NCBI GenBank assembly: GCA_019096065.1
Contig: JAGUCH010000003.1
Coordinates: 2,046,001-2,110,000, forward strand
Reading direction: 5' to 3'
DNA from: Paracyclopina nana
Lineage: Eukaryota; Arthropoda; Copepoda; Cyclopoida; Cyclopettidae
Length of the DNA stretch: 64,000 nucleotides
Numbering within the stretch: the first letter of the stretch is position 1; each line of letters opens with the position of its first letter. Shown here one piece after another: positions 50,609-62,300 of the stretch. The notes beneath the pieces were generated by a model that did not search any database, was not told where the DNA came from, and saw nothing but the letters and a program-made list of their open reading frames with translations. The translations under genes and the position numbers were made by a program.

Positions 50609-50990
50609 TCAATTCTTGATCCAGACCGAACCAAATACTGAAAGTTCTTTTCTTTCTGTCCTGCTCTACTTTTGGGAAAGCCAGGTACTAAAAATGAGCT
50701 AAATCTGGATCTGCTAACAAATGTCACACTTCACATGTACTCCTTTGAAAATCATGTACCCAAAATTTGGTTCCGAAAACTTTGTAAAATATAAATATAT
50801 AGTTAATTGCTTACAGATATTTTCCATTTTTATTTTTTGGCAAAAACTACAAATGGAAGCTTCATGTGCTCGCGTAGAGCCGGTCCAAATTAGAAACCTT
50901 TGGGGGTCATACCGGACTCTTCTAGAACCAAGTATTAGAAAAGGAGAGCCAGTTGTATCAACATGTATCAAACCCAGCCAAGCTATCAAC

Positions 50991-51494
50991 ATGATCACAA
51001 CCGCCTTAATTTTCCTAATGATGATCCTGGTTGAGGCCAGACCAACTACTCAAATTGAAGACGATGAAAATGTCTTCGTTGAAGAACTCAAGGTGATGGA
51101 GGTCATCAGCAATCTGGGCCACACAGTATTTGCTGCTCTCCTTGAACAATACGAAGTGGCCCATAACCTCTCCCTGGATGGCCCTTACACTGTCTTCGCC
51201 CCAACTGATGAAGCTTTCAATGACATCAAAGAACGACTGGAAGCCATGACATTCCAAGAAATTCAAATTCTACTCAAACGACACGTAGTTCAAGACTACA
51301 TAAGAATCGAATCTGTCGAAGAGGGCATGGTGGCTAAAACAATGGACACGCAAGAAGTCCTCGAGTTCAGCCAACATGACAATGGTGGGTACACATTTGT
51401 CAAAGGGGAAACCAGTCCCTGGATCGAAATCAGTTTTCCCAACGTCGAAGCAAGAAACGGGCTAGTACACGAAATCAGCAATGTCATAATTTAG
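50991..51494 (+). CDS. Secreted single-FAS1-domain (fasciclin-like) protein
   Basis: One exon encodes 167 residues. Residues 1-17 are a signal peptide (MITTALIFLMMILVEA). The rest is one FAS1 domain: VMEVISNLGHTVFAALLEQY, GPYTVFAPTDEAFNDI (the H1 motif), LKRHVV and an end block GLVHEISNVII resembling the H2 region. FAS1 domains mediate adhesion and matrix contacts; the vertebrate and insect proteins (periostin, TGFBI, fasciclin I) carry four, so this is a minimal version. The frame is open upstream to 50721, but the ATG at 50991 is preferred because it starts the signal peptide. It converges with RAMAC on the other strand, with 44 nt between stop codons. Confidence 0.88.
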   Translation: MITTALIFLMMILVEARPTTQIEDDENVFVEELKVMEVISNLGHTVFAALLEQYEVAHNLSLDGPYTVFAPTDEAFNDIKERLEAMTFQEIQILLKRHVVQDYIRIESVEEGMVAKTMDTQEVLEFSQHDNGGYTFVKGETSPWIEISFPNVEARNGLVHEISNVII

Positions 51495-51538
51495 CAGATT
51501 TTGCGGGAAATACACTGATTTTTGTACTTTGACACACA

Positions 51539-51808
51539 TCAATAGTCGCGTCTTCTGTCACGATTGTAGTGGTCATGTCTAGGCCTCCTATCATCCTGCC
51601 AGTCACGATTGTAGTGGTCATTTCTTGGCCTCCTGTCATCTTGGTAGCTGTGATGCCTTTGAGCTTGAACCACCGTGGGAGGAATTTGGCCACCGTTAGC
51701 TAGGCTTTTGCACACCCTGGCATACTCGTCATCTTTGGATGAATATCTATGCTTGAACTCCTCATTGCAATCCTGGACAAACTTCTGAGCTTCTTCTGGC
51801 GACATCAT
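51539..51808 (-). CDS. RAMAC: RNMT-activating mini protein (RAMAC) homologue
   Basis: RAMAC binds and activates the mRNA cap methyltransferase RNMT in the nucleus. This single coding exon encodes 89 residues. The N-terminal activation region reads CNEEFKHRYSSKDDEYARV and ends QIPPTVVQ, matching the RAM domain (FEEMFASRFTENDKEYQ and PPIV in the human protein). The rest is rich in Arg, Asp, Asn and Tyr (HYNRDWQDDRRPRHDHYNRD), like the RNA-binding part of RAM, and contains a short tandem repeat of DDRRPR-DHYNRD. A strong 3' splice site (TTTTTCTTCTAG) abuts the ATG directly. The upstream gene on the same strand, EBAG9, ends only about 90 nt before. The second codon is also ATG. Confidence 0.82.
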   Translation of the reverse strand: MMSPEEAQKFVQDCNEEFKHRYSSKDDEYARVCKSLANGGQIPPTVVQAQRHHSYQDDRRPRNDHYNRDWQDDRRPRHDHYNRDRRRDY

Positions 51809-51896
51809 CTAGAAGAAAAACAAGTAAAAAATCAACACAAGGTACAAGTTTAAAAAGGAAGGAACAGCAAGAACATCTGAACATCAGATATGGTGT

Positions 51897-51902
51897 CTTT
51901 AT
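51897..51902 (-). promoter_or_regulatory. Polyadenylation signal overlapping the EBAG9 stop codon
   Basis: CAATAAAG on the - strand: the TAA stop is part of AATAAA. Cleavage would fall within the roughly 90-nt gap before RAMAC. Confidence 0.6.
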
Positions 51903-52776
51903 TGAACAGGAGCATTCATCTTTCTCATTCGTCTATGTTCCCTAAGAATGTCAGTCACATCCTCTTCTTCAGCATCCCATCCAGCATTGGCATTGGACTC
52001 TCCCCAATCTTGTAAGCCCTGAAAATAAAAAAAGGGACTCGCATTATACATTTATGACAGCCAAACTATACTGGATACTCATAAATTATTGCTCTAAAAG
52101 AATGTCAATAGTGTCTATTTATACGTTGCAGCAAAAAAAGCAAAAGTTAAATACAGTCTGATTCAAAGAATTGTGAACACTTTTGCTTAGAAGCCAAAAC
52201 ATCAGTAATTTAAGTTATCTTGTCGTTGATTCATAAATTGTGAACAGCTTGTCTAAAAAGCCACTATATTAAGAGTTTTTATTTCTTTTAATTTGGCTGT
52301 CAACTGAAATAAATAGCCAAGAAGAATAAACTCACCGTATCTACAGGAGGACAACTTAAACTTGGGTCGTCAATTGAAATGCTTAGCCGGCTTTTAGAGT
52401 CACTTTTATTTTGTTGACCCACAAACACTTTGGGCTGTCTGACATTTTGAGGCTCCATGTCAGCAAAGAAATTGACATCCTCTGCACCTTGAATTTCATC
52501 TTCCTTATTGCTAGCTGCCGCTAGCTGCCTTCTGTATTGCTCAATTTTGGCAGCTTTTTCGTCTTCTTCCGAGTTCCAGTCATTGTTCCAGGACTGTTGT
52601 TGGTCAAAGTCTAAAACTGTATGATCTCTGCTATTGTTCACATCACAGCTGGGAGCCAAATTTTCTTCACTTTTACTGTAGGTAAGCTTGCGAAACCTCC
52701 GCTTGCAGAAATAATTAAAAAACCACCTAAGAGGTGACAACAATGTGAGCAAAATCGACTTGAAGATGCCGAGCAT
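51899..52776 (-). CDS. EBAG9: EBAG9/RCAS1 homologue
   Basis: EBAG9 (RCAS1) is a Golgi-anchored protein that modulates vesicle traffic and secretion. Two exons, 52776-52336 and 52018-51899, join in phase 0 to give 186 residues. The N-terminus is a signal-anchor (MLGIFKSILLTLLSPLRWFF) followed by a basic stretch. NFFADMEPQNVRQPKVFV matches the vertebrate DYFKDMTP-RKTQKIVI block, and GLQDWGESNANAGWDAEEED matches DLDTWQENTNAWEEEEDAAW near the C-terminus. The long C-terminal coiled coil of the vertebrate protein is much shorter here. The stop codon overlaps an AATAAA signal. Same strand as RAMAC and directly upstream of it. Confidence 0.85.
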
Positions 52777-53437
52777 TTTGCTCTTGTTTTGATTAAAAAC
52801 AAACTGGAATCAGGCTTCCGGCCCTGAAGCGAGCTCAACAACATTTGAGTCCAATAGTAAATTACAATTGTTGTAAAATAACCACTATTGTCTCTACGAT
52901 GACAGTTCTCCTAAAGATAGGGAAATTCAAAATAATTGTCGTACTTTTTCGGGCTTTTGAGCTCACATTCAGCTATTTTGTAACTATCATTCCTCGATTC
53001 AGGGTATTATTGACGTTTCAGTAACAGAGTTACTCGAGGTTTTTTTCGTGAACAAATTATTGCTGAGAGCGGGGCTTTTTCTGAAATAAGAATATCTTCA
53101 GGCTTATTTCGGTTTCTTGAACCAACTCCACATTTCCAGGATATCAGTTGGAAAATCTACTGGTAAATTTCCTGTTTTTGTCTTAACATTGGCATCCGAT
53201 GTAATCTGGGTTTTTTAGAATGTATGCTGTGAGTTGTGGCTTTTTACGCAAATAATTGACTCATATCTACTCGCTTGAACTAAAGTACTCATGTTTACAA
53301 TATTAAATCGAGAACTGGCTCATTTCTTTCAGAACGATTTTCCGTCAATTCACGATAGGTCAAGATATCGCATTAGCTGCGGTAGCAATTGAAATAGTCG
53401 TTTAGTATCGCGAAAATCCCACACTTTAGAGTCCACG
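52777..53437. promoter_or_regulatory. Divergent intergenic region between EBAG9 and the LRR-like gene
   Basis: A 661-nt gap separates two head-to-head starts and so probably contains both promoters. I see no clear TATA box. Confidence 0.45.
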
Positions 53438-56400
53438 ATGGCCTCTAAAACGGCTGTGGCAAATGTCGCCCGCAAACCCGTACGCAGTTTGCAGGTTTTG
53501 AGCCAAATTGAAATCATCCAGACTCTTCACAAGTCTGTGACGATCATGGAGAACAATTATATGATTAAATTCGTCGAGAAGGACTTATCGGACCACCACA
53601 AGCTGGTCGAGAGGTTAACCGACATCCGCCCCGACAAGGTCGACACGGCTGCCTTCGTTAGGGAGTTCGAAGCCAAGTTGAAGACGAAGGAAGCCGCCGA
53701 GGAGACCAGCAAGAAAAAAATGAAAGGAAGAGTGAAGTCGTCCGAAGGTAAGGCTTTGCCCCGACGTGAGGGCTTGAGGTCATCGAGGCCGAAGCCTTAC
53801 GAGGAGCAATCGCACACCCAGAAGTTCCTGGCTGCCATTGCGGACTTGAGAAAAAATAGTATTAAAGAAAAGGCCCAATTGTTCCCCCGTGGAGTATCCC
53901 CTGGGGACTTTATCAAGTACAAAAAATGCAAGTACATTGAGGACATCAAACGGGTCAGGTGTCACCTGGAGGCCAATTTGAACCGAGCCTGCATGAACAA
54001 CCTGATCGACACGCTGGAAAACATCATGGAATACAACGACCGTGATGAGTCCGGATTCTTGACATTGCTGGTAAACTTTGCCCTTGCAATGTGGAAATCG
54101 ATGCAGTTCACTTTTTGTATCATTTTCAGGCGGTTATGATCTCGTCAGAGACAACTTCAATCAACTTCGCACCTTTGAAGTTATGGAAGGCCTTGGATGC
54201 CAAACGGTTGGTCTCGAGCTCCTATGCTGGCAGTCATTATGGACTTCCTCGAGGTCCTGACTATATAGAAACGCGCACCGAGACCACGTTGATCTTGTTT
54301 GCGCTGAGGTCAGCCTCGAAACTCTCTCATCTGCAAATGGCTGGCTGTGCTTGCGACAACTTCCTTAAGGTTGTCTCTGAAAATTGCTCTGGTCTCAAGT
54401 ATATCGACTTTTCAAACTCCTATGTATCTGACTGGGGTTTCTATCACTTGGCTGGTCTCACCGAGGTTGAGAACCGTTCAGTGAGGTTGTCCCGAAAGTG
54501 CAAAAGCTCTGAGCAGCAACCGTGTCCAAAATTGAGTAGCGACCTCGTCAAAACCAAAAAGGGCTGTGAAAACCTTACCCACCTGATTGCCAACGATTTG
54601 ATGAGCATTTCGTGGCCTCCGAGGTCAAGCAAAAAGCTGATCAAGCCTATGTATTACGCCAACAACAATGGGTGTACGGATTACATGTCCTTTGACACAC
54701 GATGCCCCAAAGACAGTGGTTTTGTGATGGCTCTTCAGTATCTGCCAAAGCTTAAGGTAGTTTTCTACAGGCTTAAAGTTGCCAGAGTTGCGTTTTCTTT
54801 ACTTCTATTTTTAAGGTTTTTATGACCGAAATTGGAGGCCGCGCTGTTGAGTCACTAATATCTGACGAGTATGGTCGCGTCGCAAAACGGAAAAAGAGAT
54901 CCCTCCTGTTGCCGAATCTTGAGATGATCAGCGAGGCGAACATGGACACGGATCTTATGTGCTGCATTCTCCAGACCTGTCCCAACGTCAAGGTTATCAA
55001 GGTGAAGAGCAAGCATGTGAGCGGTGGTGAGTCCGATGAAACTTGGCTCAATGCCTTGGATCAATTTTCGCACCGACTCGAAGAGGTCAGCATCACAGAA
55101 TCGGATTTTAAAGGAGCATGTCTCGCCAACAGGCTCTTGAACCAAGAAAATGGTCGCCGATTGACACGGCTTGACTTGAGGGGACTTGGTTTCATGAGAC
55201 TGTCCTGGCTTCAGCAGATCAAGAAGAATTGTCAGAATCTTGTGTGTCTCGTGATAGGTAAGTAACCTTTAAGCTCCAAAGCTTTCTCTAATTTTCTTAG
55301 AGGGACCTAGGCACGGTTTTGGTAGATGAAAAAAAAACCCAACTTTTTAGGAGAAAGCAACGGGGCATAGCTGTGAATAACAATGTTTTATTATTATCCT
55401 TTTGTACGTATCTAACAGATCAATTAGTTCGTTGAGCCATGTTGCTCGACATTTCACCATGAGTGGATCCACACCACGGAAGTTTTAGGCATCGCTTGGC
55501 ATGCGTGTGCCGACGATTGCGTGTAGAGAGCGAATCCTGTATCGCACGGTGGAAAGTAGTCACATGGCTGTATTGGCTCCACATCAGCTACTGGTTGGGA
55601 TTCTGGTGGTACAATGTTGGGTTCACTTTCATTGGCGTTGTCTGATGTCTCATTGGTAGCCCCGGAAGTTTCCGCTGCCATTTCTTGGTCGTTCTCGGCA
55701 GCCATAGCTTGTTGGCTTCTCGTTGATGATCTTCGAGTCCACGTTCTTTTTACCCTGGCTGGTAAATTCTTGATGACAAACTCTCCGTTTTTGACGAACA
55801 CCATTTTTATCTTTGGTTTGCTGGGTTTTGGGGATTCTTTGGGCGCAGGTTTAGGCGCAGATTTAAGCGCAGGTTTTGGCGCAGGCTTAGGCGCAGGCTT
55901 AGGCGCAGGTTTAGGTAAAGGTTTAGGTAAAGGTTCAGGCGCAGGTTTAGACGAAGGTTTCTCCATGAGATTAGCCTCGAGCTCCAGCTTGGCCTTGAGC
56001 TCAGCCTTCCTGATTTCTTCCAACTCCTTTTCGTATTGTTTGCTCCATCCAACCTTAGGCTTATAGGCCACGAGAGACTCTTCAATGTATCTGGCCGTCC
56101 AACCTGACTTGATCTTGTAAGGTGACATCTTGATCCGTCCTCTCTTGCGTAGCTACTGTGGCTCGATTACAGGTGGCTGATGCTTCCGTGAGCCTGCGCT
56201 ACGCCACTCGGAAGATAGCAGTCATCCCGGAAAATCGAAAGCAGAACGGGTTGGCGTCTGCTAGAGGGAATGTTCCAGCACCTCTCAAATATTGGTCAAT
56301 CAAATGTACCTTTTCTTCATGTTGAAACGATGCGATGGTGAATTTACAGGTCGATTTTCTTGAGTTCTTTTAAAAGAAGGTATGACTCAAATGTTTTTCA

Positions 56401-57271
56401 ATATCGCTAAGCCAATCAAAAATACGTGTTACCCATTAGTCATATCAAAGCTGCAATTCTCATTACTTTTTCAGGCATCACCACCAAAACGCTACACGTG
56501 TTGTCTCCAGTGACAATGTTGGACATTGTCTGCGACCTCAATTTGTCCAATGGCGAGGGGAAAGACGACCCCCTCTTGAAGTCCCTTGAGCAGTTCCATT
56601 TGATTGGCCCATTTGGACCCGACATTTGCGGCTACATGATCAAAGGTGCCGACAAGCTGCACAACCTCGCCTTGACAATTGACTGGTTGGAGGCTCCCTT
56701 TTGTAGCGCTCAGCCAGTGTCAGACAAAGACTACCTAGGCATCGAGTACCTTAAAGAAGTCAAGAAGGTGAACGATTTGAGAAGCGTCACCGAGCTTCAC
56801 CTCGCCTCGCGGCACCGTCGAAGTCGCTCCAGATTGGGCATGAGCTGTGCACATTACATCTTGACCACCTTCCACAACTTGCAGCATCTGGGCACCTTCA
56901 AGTTTTGGAATTTGCGAGTAGAGAGGAGGAATGTGATCGAAAGTGCCGAAAAGGCCAACCGAAGGCTGAATTTCGACGAGGACCTCAAGTGCAACCGCCT
57001 TGACCTACCCGTGGCGTTCAAGAAACGCTACGTGGACAACAGGCGACACTTGTCTTGTCAGGATCCCAAGTCTCCCGTGAGCCTCAGCAATTTCGAAAAC
57101 AACAACGGAATGCTCAATGACTTCCTGGACGTTTTGGCCAATTTGCAGGGCTTCTTCGATGGCAATGGCATTGATGAGAACAGTGATTCAGATGATTCGC
57201 TGGTCGACGAGGATTTCGACAGCGATGAGGACAGTGACGGCGGGGGTGAATTTAATTTTAACCTACTCTAA
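53438..57271 (+). CDS. Leucine-rich-repeat-like protein with acidic C-terminus
   Basis: Four exons, 53438-54070, 54130-54756, 54816-55257 and 56475-57271, join with consistent phases to give 832 residues. The N-terminal 210 residues are basic and charged, with helical segments. The middle and C-terminal parts show irregular LRR-like units (SKLSHLQMAGCACDNFLKVV, CSGLKYIDFSNSYVSDWGF, RLTRLDLRGLG, LQHLGTFKFWNLRV) of the type found in F-box/LRR proteins, but no F-box is recognisable. The last 30 residues are a poly-acidic Asp/Ser/Glu tail. AATAAA follows near 57325. It may act as an adaptor or in RNA or chromatin binding; the family is not recognised. Intron 3 is long (1.2 kb) and holds an antisense gene. 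Confidence 0.75.
55454..56128 (-). CDS. Antisense nested gene with Lys-Pro-Ala repeats
   Basis: A single exon encodes 224 residues inside intron 3 of the LRR-like gene, in opposite orientation. The N-terminus carries two related units, YKIKSGWTARYIEESL and YKPKVGWSKQYEKEL, followed by a charged helix. Residues about 57-104 are a KPAP/KPLP repeat. A basic segment (VKRTWTRRSSTRSQQ), an acidic Glu/Asn/Thr segment and a C-terminal Cys-containing part (PCDYFPPCDTGFALY) follow. AATAAA on this strand lies at 55387-55392, about 65 nt after the stop, which supports a real transcript. No signal peptide or membrane segment. The family is not recognised. Confidence 0.68.
   Translation of the reverse strand: MSPYKIKSGWTARYIEESLVAYKPKVGWSKQYEKELEEIRKAELKAKLELEANLMEKPSSKPAPEPLPKPLPKPAPKPAPKPAPKPALKSAPKPAPKESPKPSKPKIKMVFVKNGEFVIKNLPARVKRTWTRRSSTRSQQAMAAENDQEMAAETSGATNETSDNANESEPNIVPPESQPVADVEPIQPCDYFPPCDTGFALYTQSSAHACQAMPKTSVVWIHSW
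55817..55960. repeat. Degenerate hexanucleotide-based repeat coding Lys-Pro-Ala
   Basis: Tandem units of 6 to 12 nt (GGCGCAGGTTTA-type on the + strand) encode the KPAPKPLP array of the antisense gene. Units vary at single bases, so the array is coding and not a recent expansion. Confidence 0.75.
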
Positions 57272-57329
57272 GCTGCTGTTCTGGATCTTCTGATACATCA
57301 TGATACATGCTTACTTTTGCTAGGAATAA

Positions 57330-59308
57330 AACAAACAAGATTTGCTTGGCTGCAAAAGCAAGCAGATTTTGGGTGTTGTCTTTTTTTAAACCACTTTTCC
57401 GTAGCCTTACTTTAATTTAGAGGAAAATGAGAAATTCATGCATTATTTAATTTGTCCAGTAGGACCCGGGATTGGTTTTGATTTTCTGGACTTTGGATGG
57501 AGCGATGAAGAATCTTCCAGTTCCGAAGAATCTTTCGATTGATATTTCACGACTTGCTGGTGCCCGATCCATAACTTCCACCCTCACACGTAGCATAAAT
57601 AATTTTCTTAAGAGCTGAAGGAGCATCACGATCTACAAGTCTCTCAATAAAAGTGCTGCTGCTGCTGCTTTGGGGAATACAAAAATTTGCAAATCGGCCT
57701 AATGAGGTAATGTGTGAAACGATTTATGCGTTTGGGACGTTTTTATGAGTGTGCGGCCCACTGTGCGCGCATATTGTTTCAATTTTTGGCAACCATATGA
57801 AATGCCTAGGTTCAGTTAAGAGCGGCCTATGCACGTCTCCAGTTGTCCGGCACGCAGAAAACGAGTTATGCCTGATTGAAATTCCTAAAATCTCTTGGAA
57901 AGTATCGACGTGTACTTCTGTAGTTGATTAAAGAAGAGGTTTTTTTTAATTAAAAAGGTAAGCCTTTAAGTCTCCTATTTTTGAGTTGTAGTGGTTTAGA
58001 AATAACTTTGATTCTCATATTTACTTCTCATCATCCATGATCTAATTCCTTTTCACAAAGGCATTGGTTGTGTGTGGTCACATTTATGATGCGAGGCCAA
58101 ACGTGATTAATATTGATGAGTATTGAGCACAAAATGGAATTCTAGAGTAGGTTTTGGCATTGTTGGGTAATTTATGATGACAGAACATGCTAGGCCACAT
58201 TCTGGAAGGCTTTTCAGAGATGATCTCATCATAGCAATGTGAGGAGTTGTGCTTTATCTTGCAGAATCATGACACTGGGTGATTTATTTGATGAAGAGCG
58301 ATGCAAAAAAAGAGTTGTCATCAACAATGCCAAATTAAATCTGAATCCATTAGGATCTCCTGAGCTATTGTCATCCCACAAAAGCTACTATTCAAGATAA
58401 AAGATAACTTTGGGAGTCGGTAGCTAAGCTGAACAACGCTTTTGAGAGTGTGTGAAATTAATTCTTATCTTCGCTTATTTGGCATGAGATTTCATTTTTA
58501 GTTTAAACACAGTTTGGCAGGTCAAAAAGCCCAAAGAACTTGTAATTGCTTTATTGTTAGGTATCCATTTTATTTAAAGGAAACTTATTTACTCCTTACC
58601 AATTAGTGCCTGTTTATGCTTATTAGGTTTAATTTATAGTTACATAGAAACATAGACGCGATCTTGGCCAAATAATGGAAAATCGCAATGCAAATATTGA
58701 TAAGGTTCATAAAATGAGACGCACAAAAACAAAGCCACTCGTCAACAATTCTCCTAACAGAAATCATGCAAGAATGATTAAAATGAAAAAGTACAGGCAT
58801 AGTCGTCCTTTTTTTTGGTAAGCTTTTTTATTTATCACACAAAACAAAATTCTCCTCTAAGATGAAATCAGCTCTGTCTCGCTAGTTTCTACTTTGATTT
58901 GAAGCACTGCGTTACACATTTCTTGAGCATCAAAAAATTTGTTATTGCTTTCAATCTTGCCAAAAATTACAAAAATGCAATAACAAGTAACAACTAGTCA
59001 ACTTGCTTGATGCTTCTGTTTGCAAAACCAGTTTACTGTTGTGGGACTTTTTTTTTCGGGCAATCCTTAAACTCAAAATCCGCCATTCTTGCATGTAAGC
59101 AAGCATCATGCAGTATTTGAAGTCCACAAGGCCATAAGTATATCAATTTTCTGCTTTTCAGTAATTGTATACTCAGAAATCTTGAGCTTCACCTCACAAA
59201 TATGAAGTTTCTGGTGAGCTCGACCTAGGAATCCGATCCATGTCGGCTTCTTCGCAATTTCGTGTTGCGCCTCAGCGGCGGTGAAACCGTGAAACGGCGG
59301 CGAAAAAG
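57330..59308. other. Intergenic DNA between the LRR-like gene and the receptor kinase
   Basis: AT-rich, with a short CTG/GCT microsatellite near 57655. No exon or RNA gene is supported. A 60-codon - strand frame at 57447-57629 lacks a convincing context. Confidence 0.45.
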
Positions 59309-62300
59309 ATGAAGCTTCTTTGGCTTCTTTTCATGTCAGTTCTTGTCGAAAAGTCTCAGAATGCGTTGGCGGAAGATCGCAACATTCACATGATCCCGAG
59401 GCATAATCGAAAAATGCGTAAATCGCGGCCTCCAGTGTTCAAAAAAGAGTGGAATGACTCGATACCGCAGCCAATTCACACCTACGCAGCCTGGCCCTTT
59501 GTTCTCAACTGTTCGGTCAAAGGCCACCCAAGGCCGGAAGTCCACTGGTCCAAAAACGGCCTTTTGATCCAGAGTGAAGATGACAGGCCGTAAGTTGCGC
59601 CTTCAACGGCTCTACTGGGTAAAGGCACCAAGGGCAAAGGCATTATGATTAAAGGCTCCCTGGTGAAAAGCGCGCTGATAACGGGCAAAGGCAACACTGA
59701 TAAAAGGCTACTTAAGCAGAATGGTATCACAATTTTTATTTATGTTGCACAAATTTATCTGTTGATATGTATTTTCTTCAAGCCGATCAAGAGGAAAAAA
59801 TGGGAGGCCAATTGCACTTTTGACCAGAGCAGCCAAGTTGCTATTATCCTTCTTTGAGTAGTCACTCCTTGAGTTGTGCAAAATGCTGAAAATAAGCGCT
59901 GTTTTTGGCGCTTTAAGTTTCCCTTGTTTGAAAACTTGCACCTTTGAGCAATGTTGCCTTAGCTCATAACGCTTAGCGTGCTTTTTAACAGGTAGCCTTT
60001 CATCGCCTTTGCCCTTGCAAAGTGGGTTTATTTGCCAATTTCACGCGCACGGAAAAAAGTTGCCAAATCAGCGTAGAACCTCTTTCTTGTTGGCTTTAAG
60101 CTAAAATTATTGCATCCTAGCGCTTGGAAAAGCAAGCGAGAGTAGCCAATTCTGGTGGATAATCAGTGTATGCTATGAGTTTGACACTCAATTGGATTTG
60201 TTTGGAATCAAAAGTTATGCTCCATTTTATGCCAAATTGCTGTTCTTCTGAGTTTATCAACTTTTTCCCAAAAATGATTTTTTCTGCTCCAAATTCGAAT
60301 TTTTATGAGTCAATTTACATTAATTTGTGCTCTTTAGATAGCCAAGAAGTCATGCAAATGAGAAACCAAAAATTGGTGCTAAAATCGGAAATCTGCAATT
60401 TGACATAATTTCTCGTACGCGTCAAATCGGCTTTTTCATTCACTTTGCTCTGGTGCCTTTGGACAGTATACTCCTATCAACATGTCAACCCAACTTTTTC
60501 GAATTTTTTAAGGCTTCATTTTTATCGTTTCAATTAGGGGCTCAAGTAATAAGTACATTTTCCTGAAAAAGAGGCAGATTCTCAAGTCGGAGGTGTCACT
60601 TCCTGGTGACAGCGGAAATTACACTTGCTTTGCTGCCAATGAGGCTGGCAGCGTGACACGAACCTTTGAGGTCAACATTGAAACCAGGACTGTAGCCCAG
60701 CCACCAATCATCGAAAAAGGTAGCCCTGGCAATCACACTGTTGTCATAGGGTCTGGTGTGACATTGGCATGTCCCATTGTCAATTCTGACCCAATGGACC
60801 CCTACGAAATTCGGTGGCTACGCATCAAGCCTGAATTTGCCGGCCTCGCGGACTTTGGGGATGCAGGAGATGTGGTTGTCTTTGATGAAATCCGCAATTG
60901 TCCTTCCACAGTTGGATCTTGCGTCGAAACTTTCTCAGGCTTTCGAATTGACAGCTCAGATGCGTTGATCTTGTCCAACTTAACCCTGGACAACTCAACC
61001 AATTTCTGGTAAATATTGAGTGCATTTTTCATTTTTCTCGAGAAATGTCTTTAATGTCATAAAATATGAAACTAATTTCTTGATTGCAGCTGCCTTGCTC
61101 AAAATATCTATGGAAGTACCCATTCATGTGGCCACGTGAAAGTTGTCTCTGAAATCATTGATCCCTCCAAGCTGAAAACATCGACTGTGGTTGGCATAGT
61201 GATTGCTGTCCTCATGGTGATTGTCATCTCAATCTCTTCGTTTATTTTCGGCTACAAGGAAATGCAGCGCCGTAAGAAAACTGAACAGTACGCCCGTTCG
61301 GTTGTGGTCTGGACCAAGAAAATCATGATTTCGTTGGAGAATGACACGAACAGCAATAATTGTTCGTTTGATTCATATCAAAGCCCCGTGGTATTCATTG
61401 AAAAGCAACGTGTCACCTCCGAATCCTCGATTGAGAGCCCCTTCGATGAATACGAATACCCCTGTGATCCCCTTTGGGAATTCGACAGAAACAAGCTCAA
61501 AATAATGGAAGTCCTTGGCGAAGGAGCCTTTGGAGTTGTGTACAAAGCTGAGGCCAAGTTTGAGGATGGCAGCAAAATTGTTGCATTCAAAACGCTCAAA
61601 GAAGGTATCACATTTCCAAAATTAACTTGTATTGTCACATTGAGATTCCTTTATGTAGGGCACACTGACAGTGATGTCATTGACTTGGTCAAAGAGATGA
61701 CAATCATGAAGCAGATTCCACGGCATGACAACATTGTCAACCTGTTGGGTGTTTGCACACAGCCCAAGGGCCAAAAGCTACTTGTCATTGTGGAGTATGC
61801 CAAGTTTGGCAACCTCAAAAATTACCTCATGGACCGACGTTACGGAGTGCGGTGCCAAAGCTGTCAGAGCTCCGATGGTTACCTCGAACCGGACCGGCAT
61901 TTACTCATCCAAGGAACTGGATGGAAGTGTCCTCAAAATTGCATTTTGAGCCTCGAAGACATGCTTAAAATTGGCTGGCAAGTAGCCAAAGGCATGGAGT
62001 ATTTGCATTTTCGCAAATGCATCCACAGAGATCTAGCAGCAAGGAACATCCTTGTGTGCGAAAACAATCTGGTGAAAATAGCAGATTTTGGAATGGCCAG
62101 GTATGACATGCTAGCAATCAATTGATTAATAGCCTAGTTTCACCTATTTAATTTTAGGAGTATCGAGGATAGTGGATACTACCGAAAACTCACCGATGGA
62201 AAGCTCCCCGTGAAATGGATGGCGCCAGAGACCCTTTTTGATGATCGAACTTATTCCAGCCAAAGTGACATCTGGTCATTTGGAATCTTACTGTGGGAAA

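Noticed and set aside
57447..57629. 60-codon - strand frame downstream of the LRR-like gene
   Set aside because: Partly protein-like, but without acceptor, polyadenylation signal or homology.
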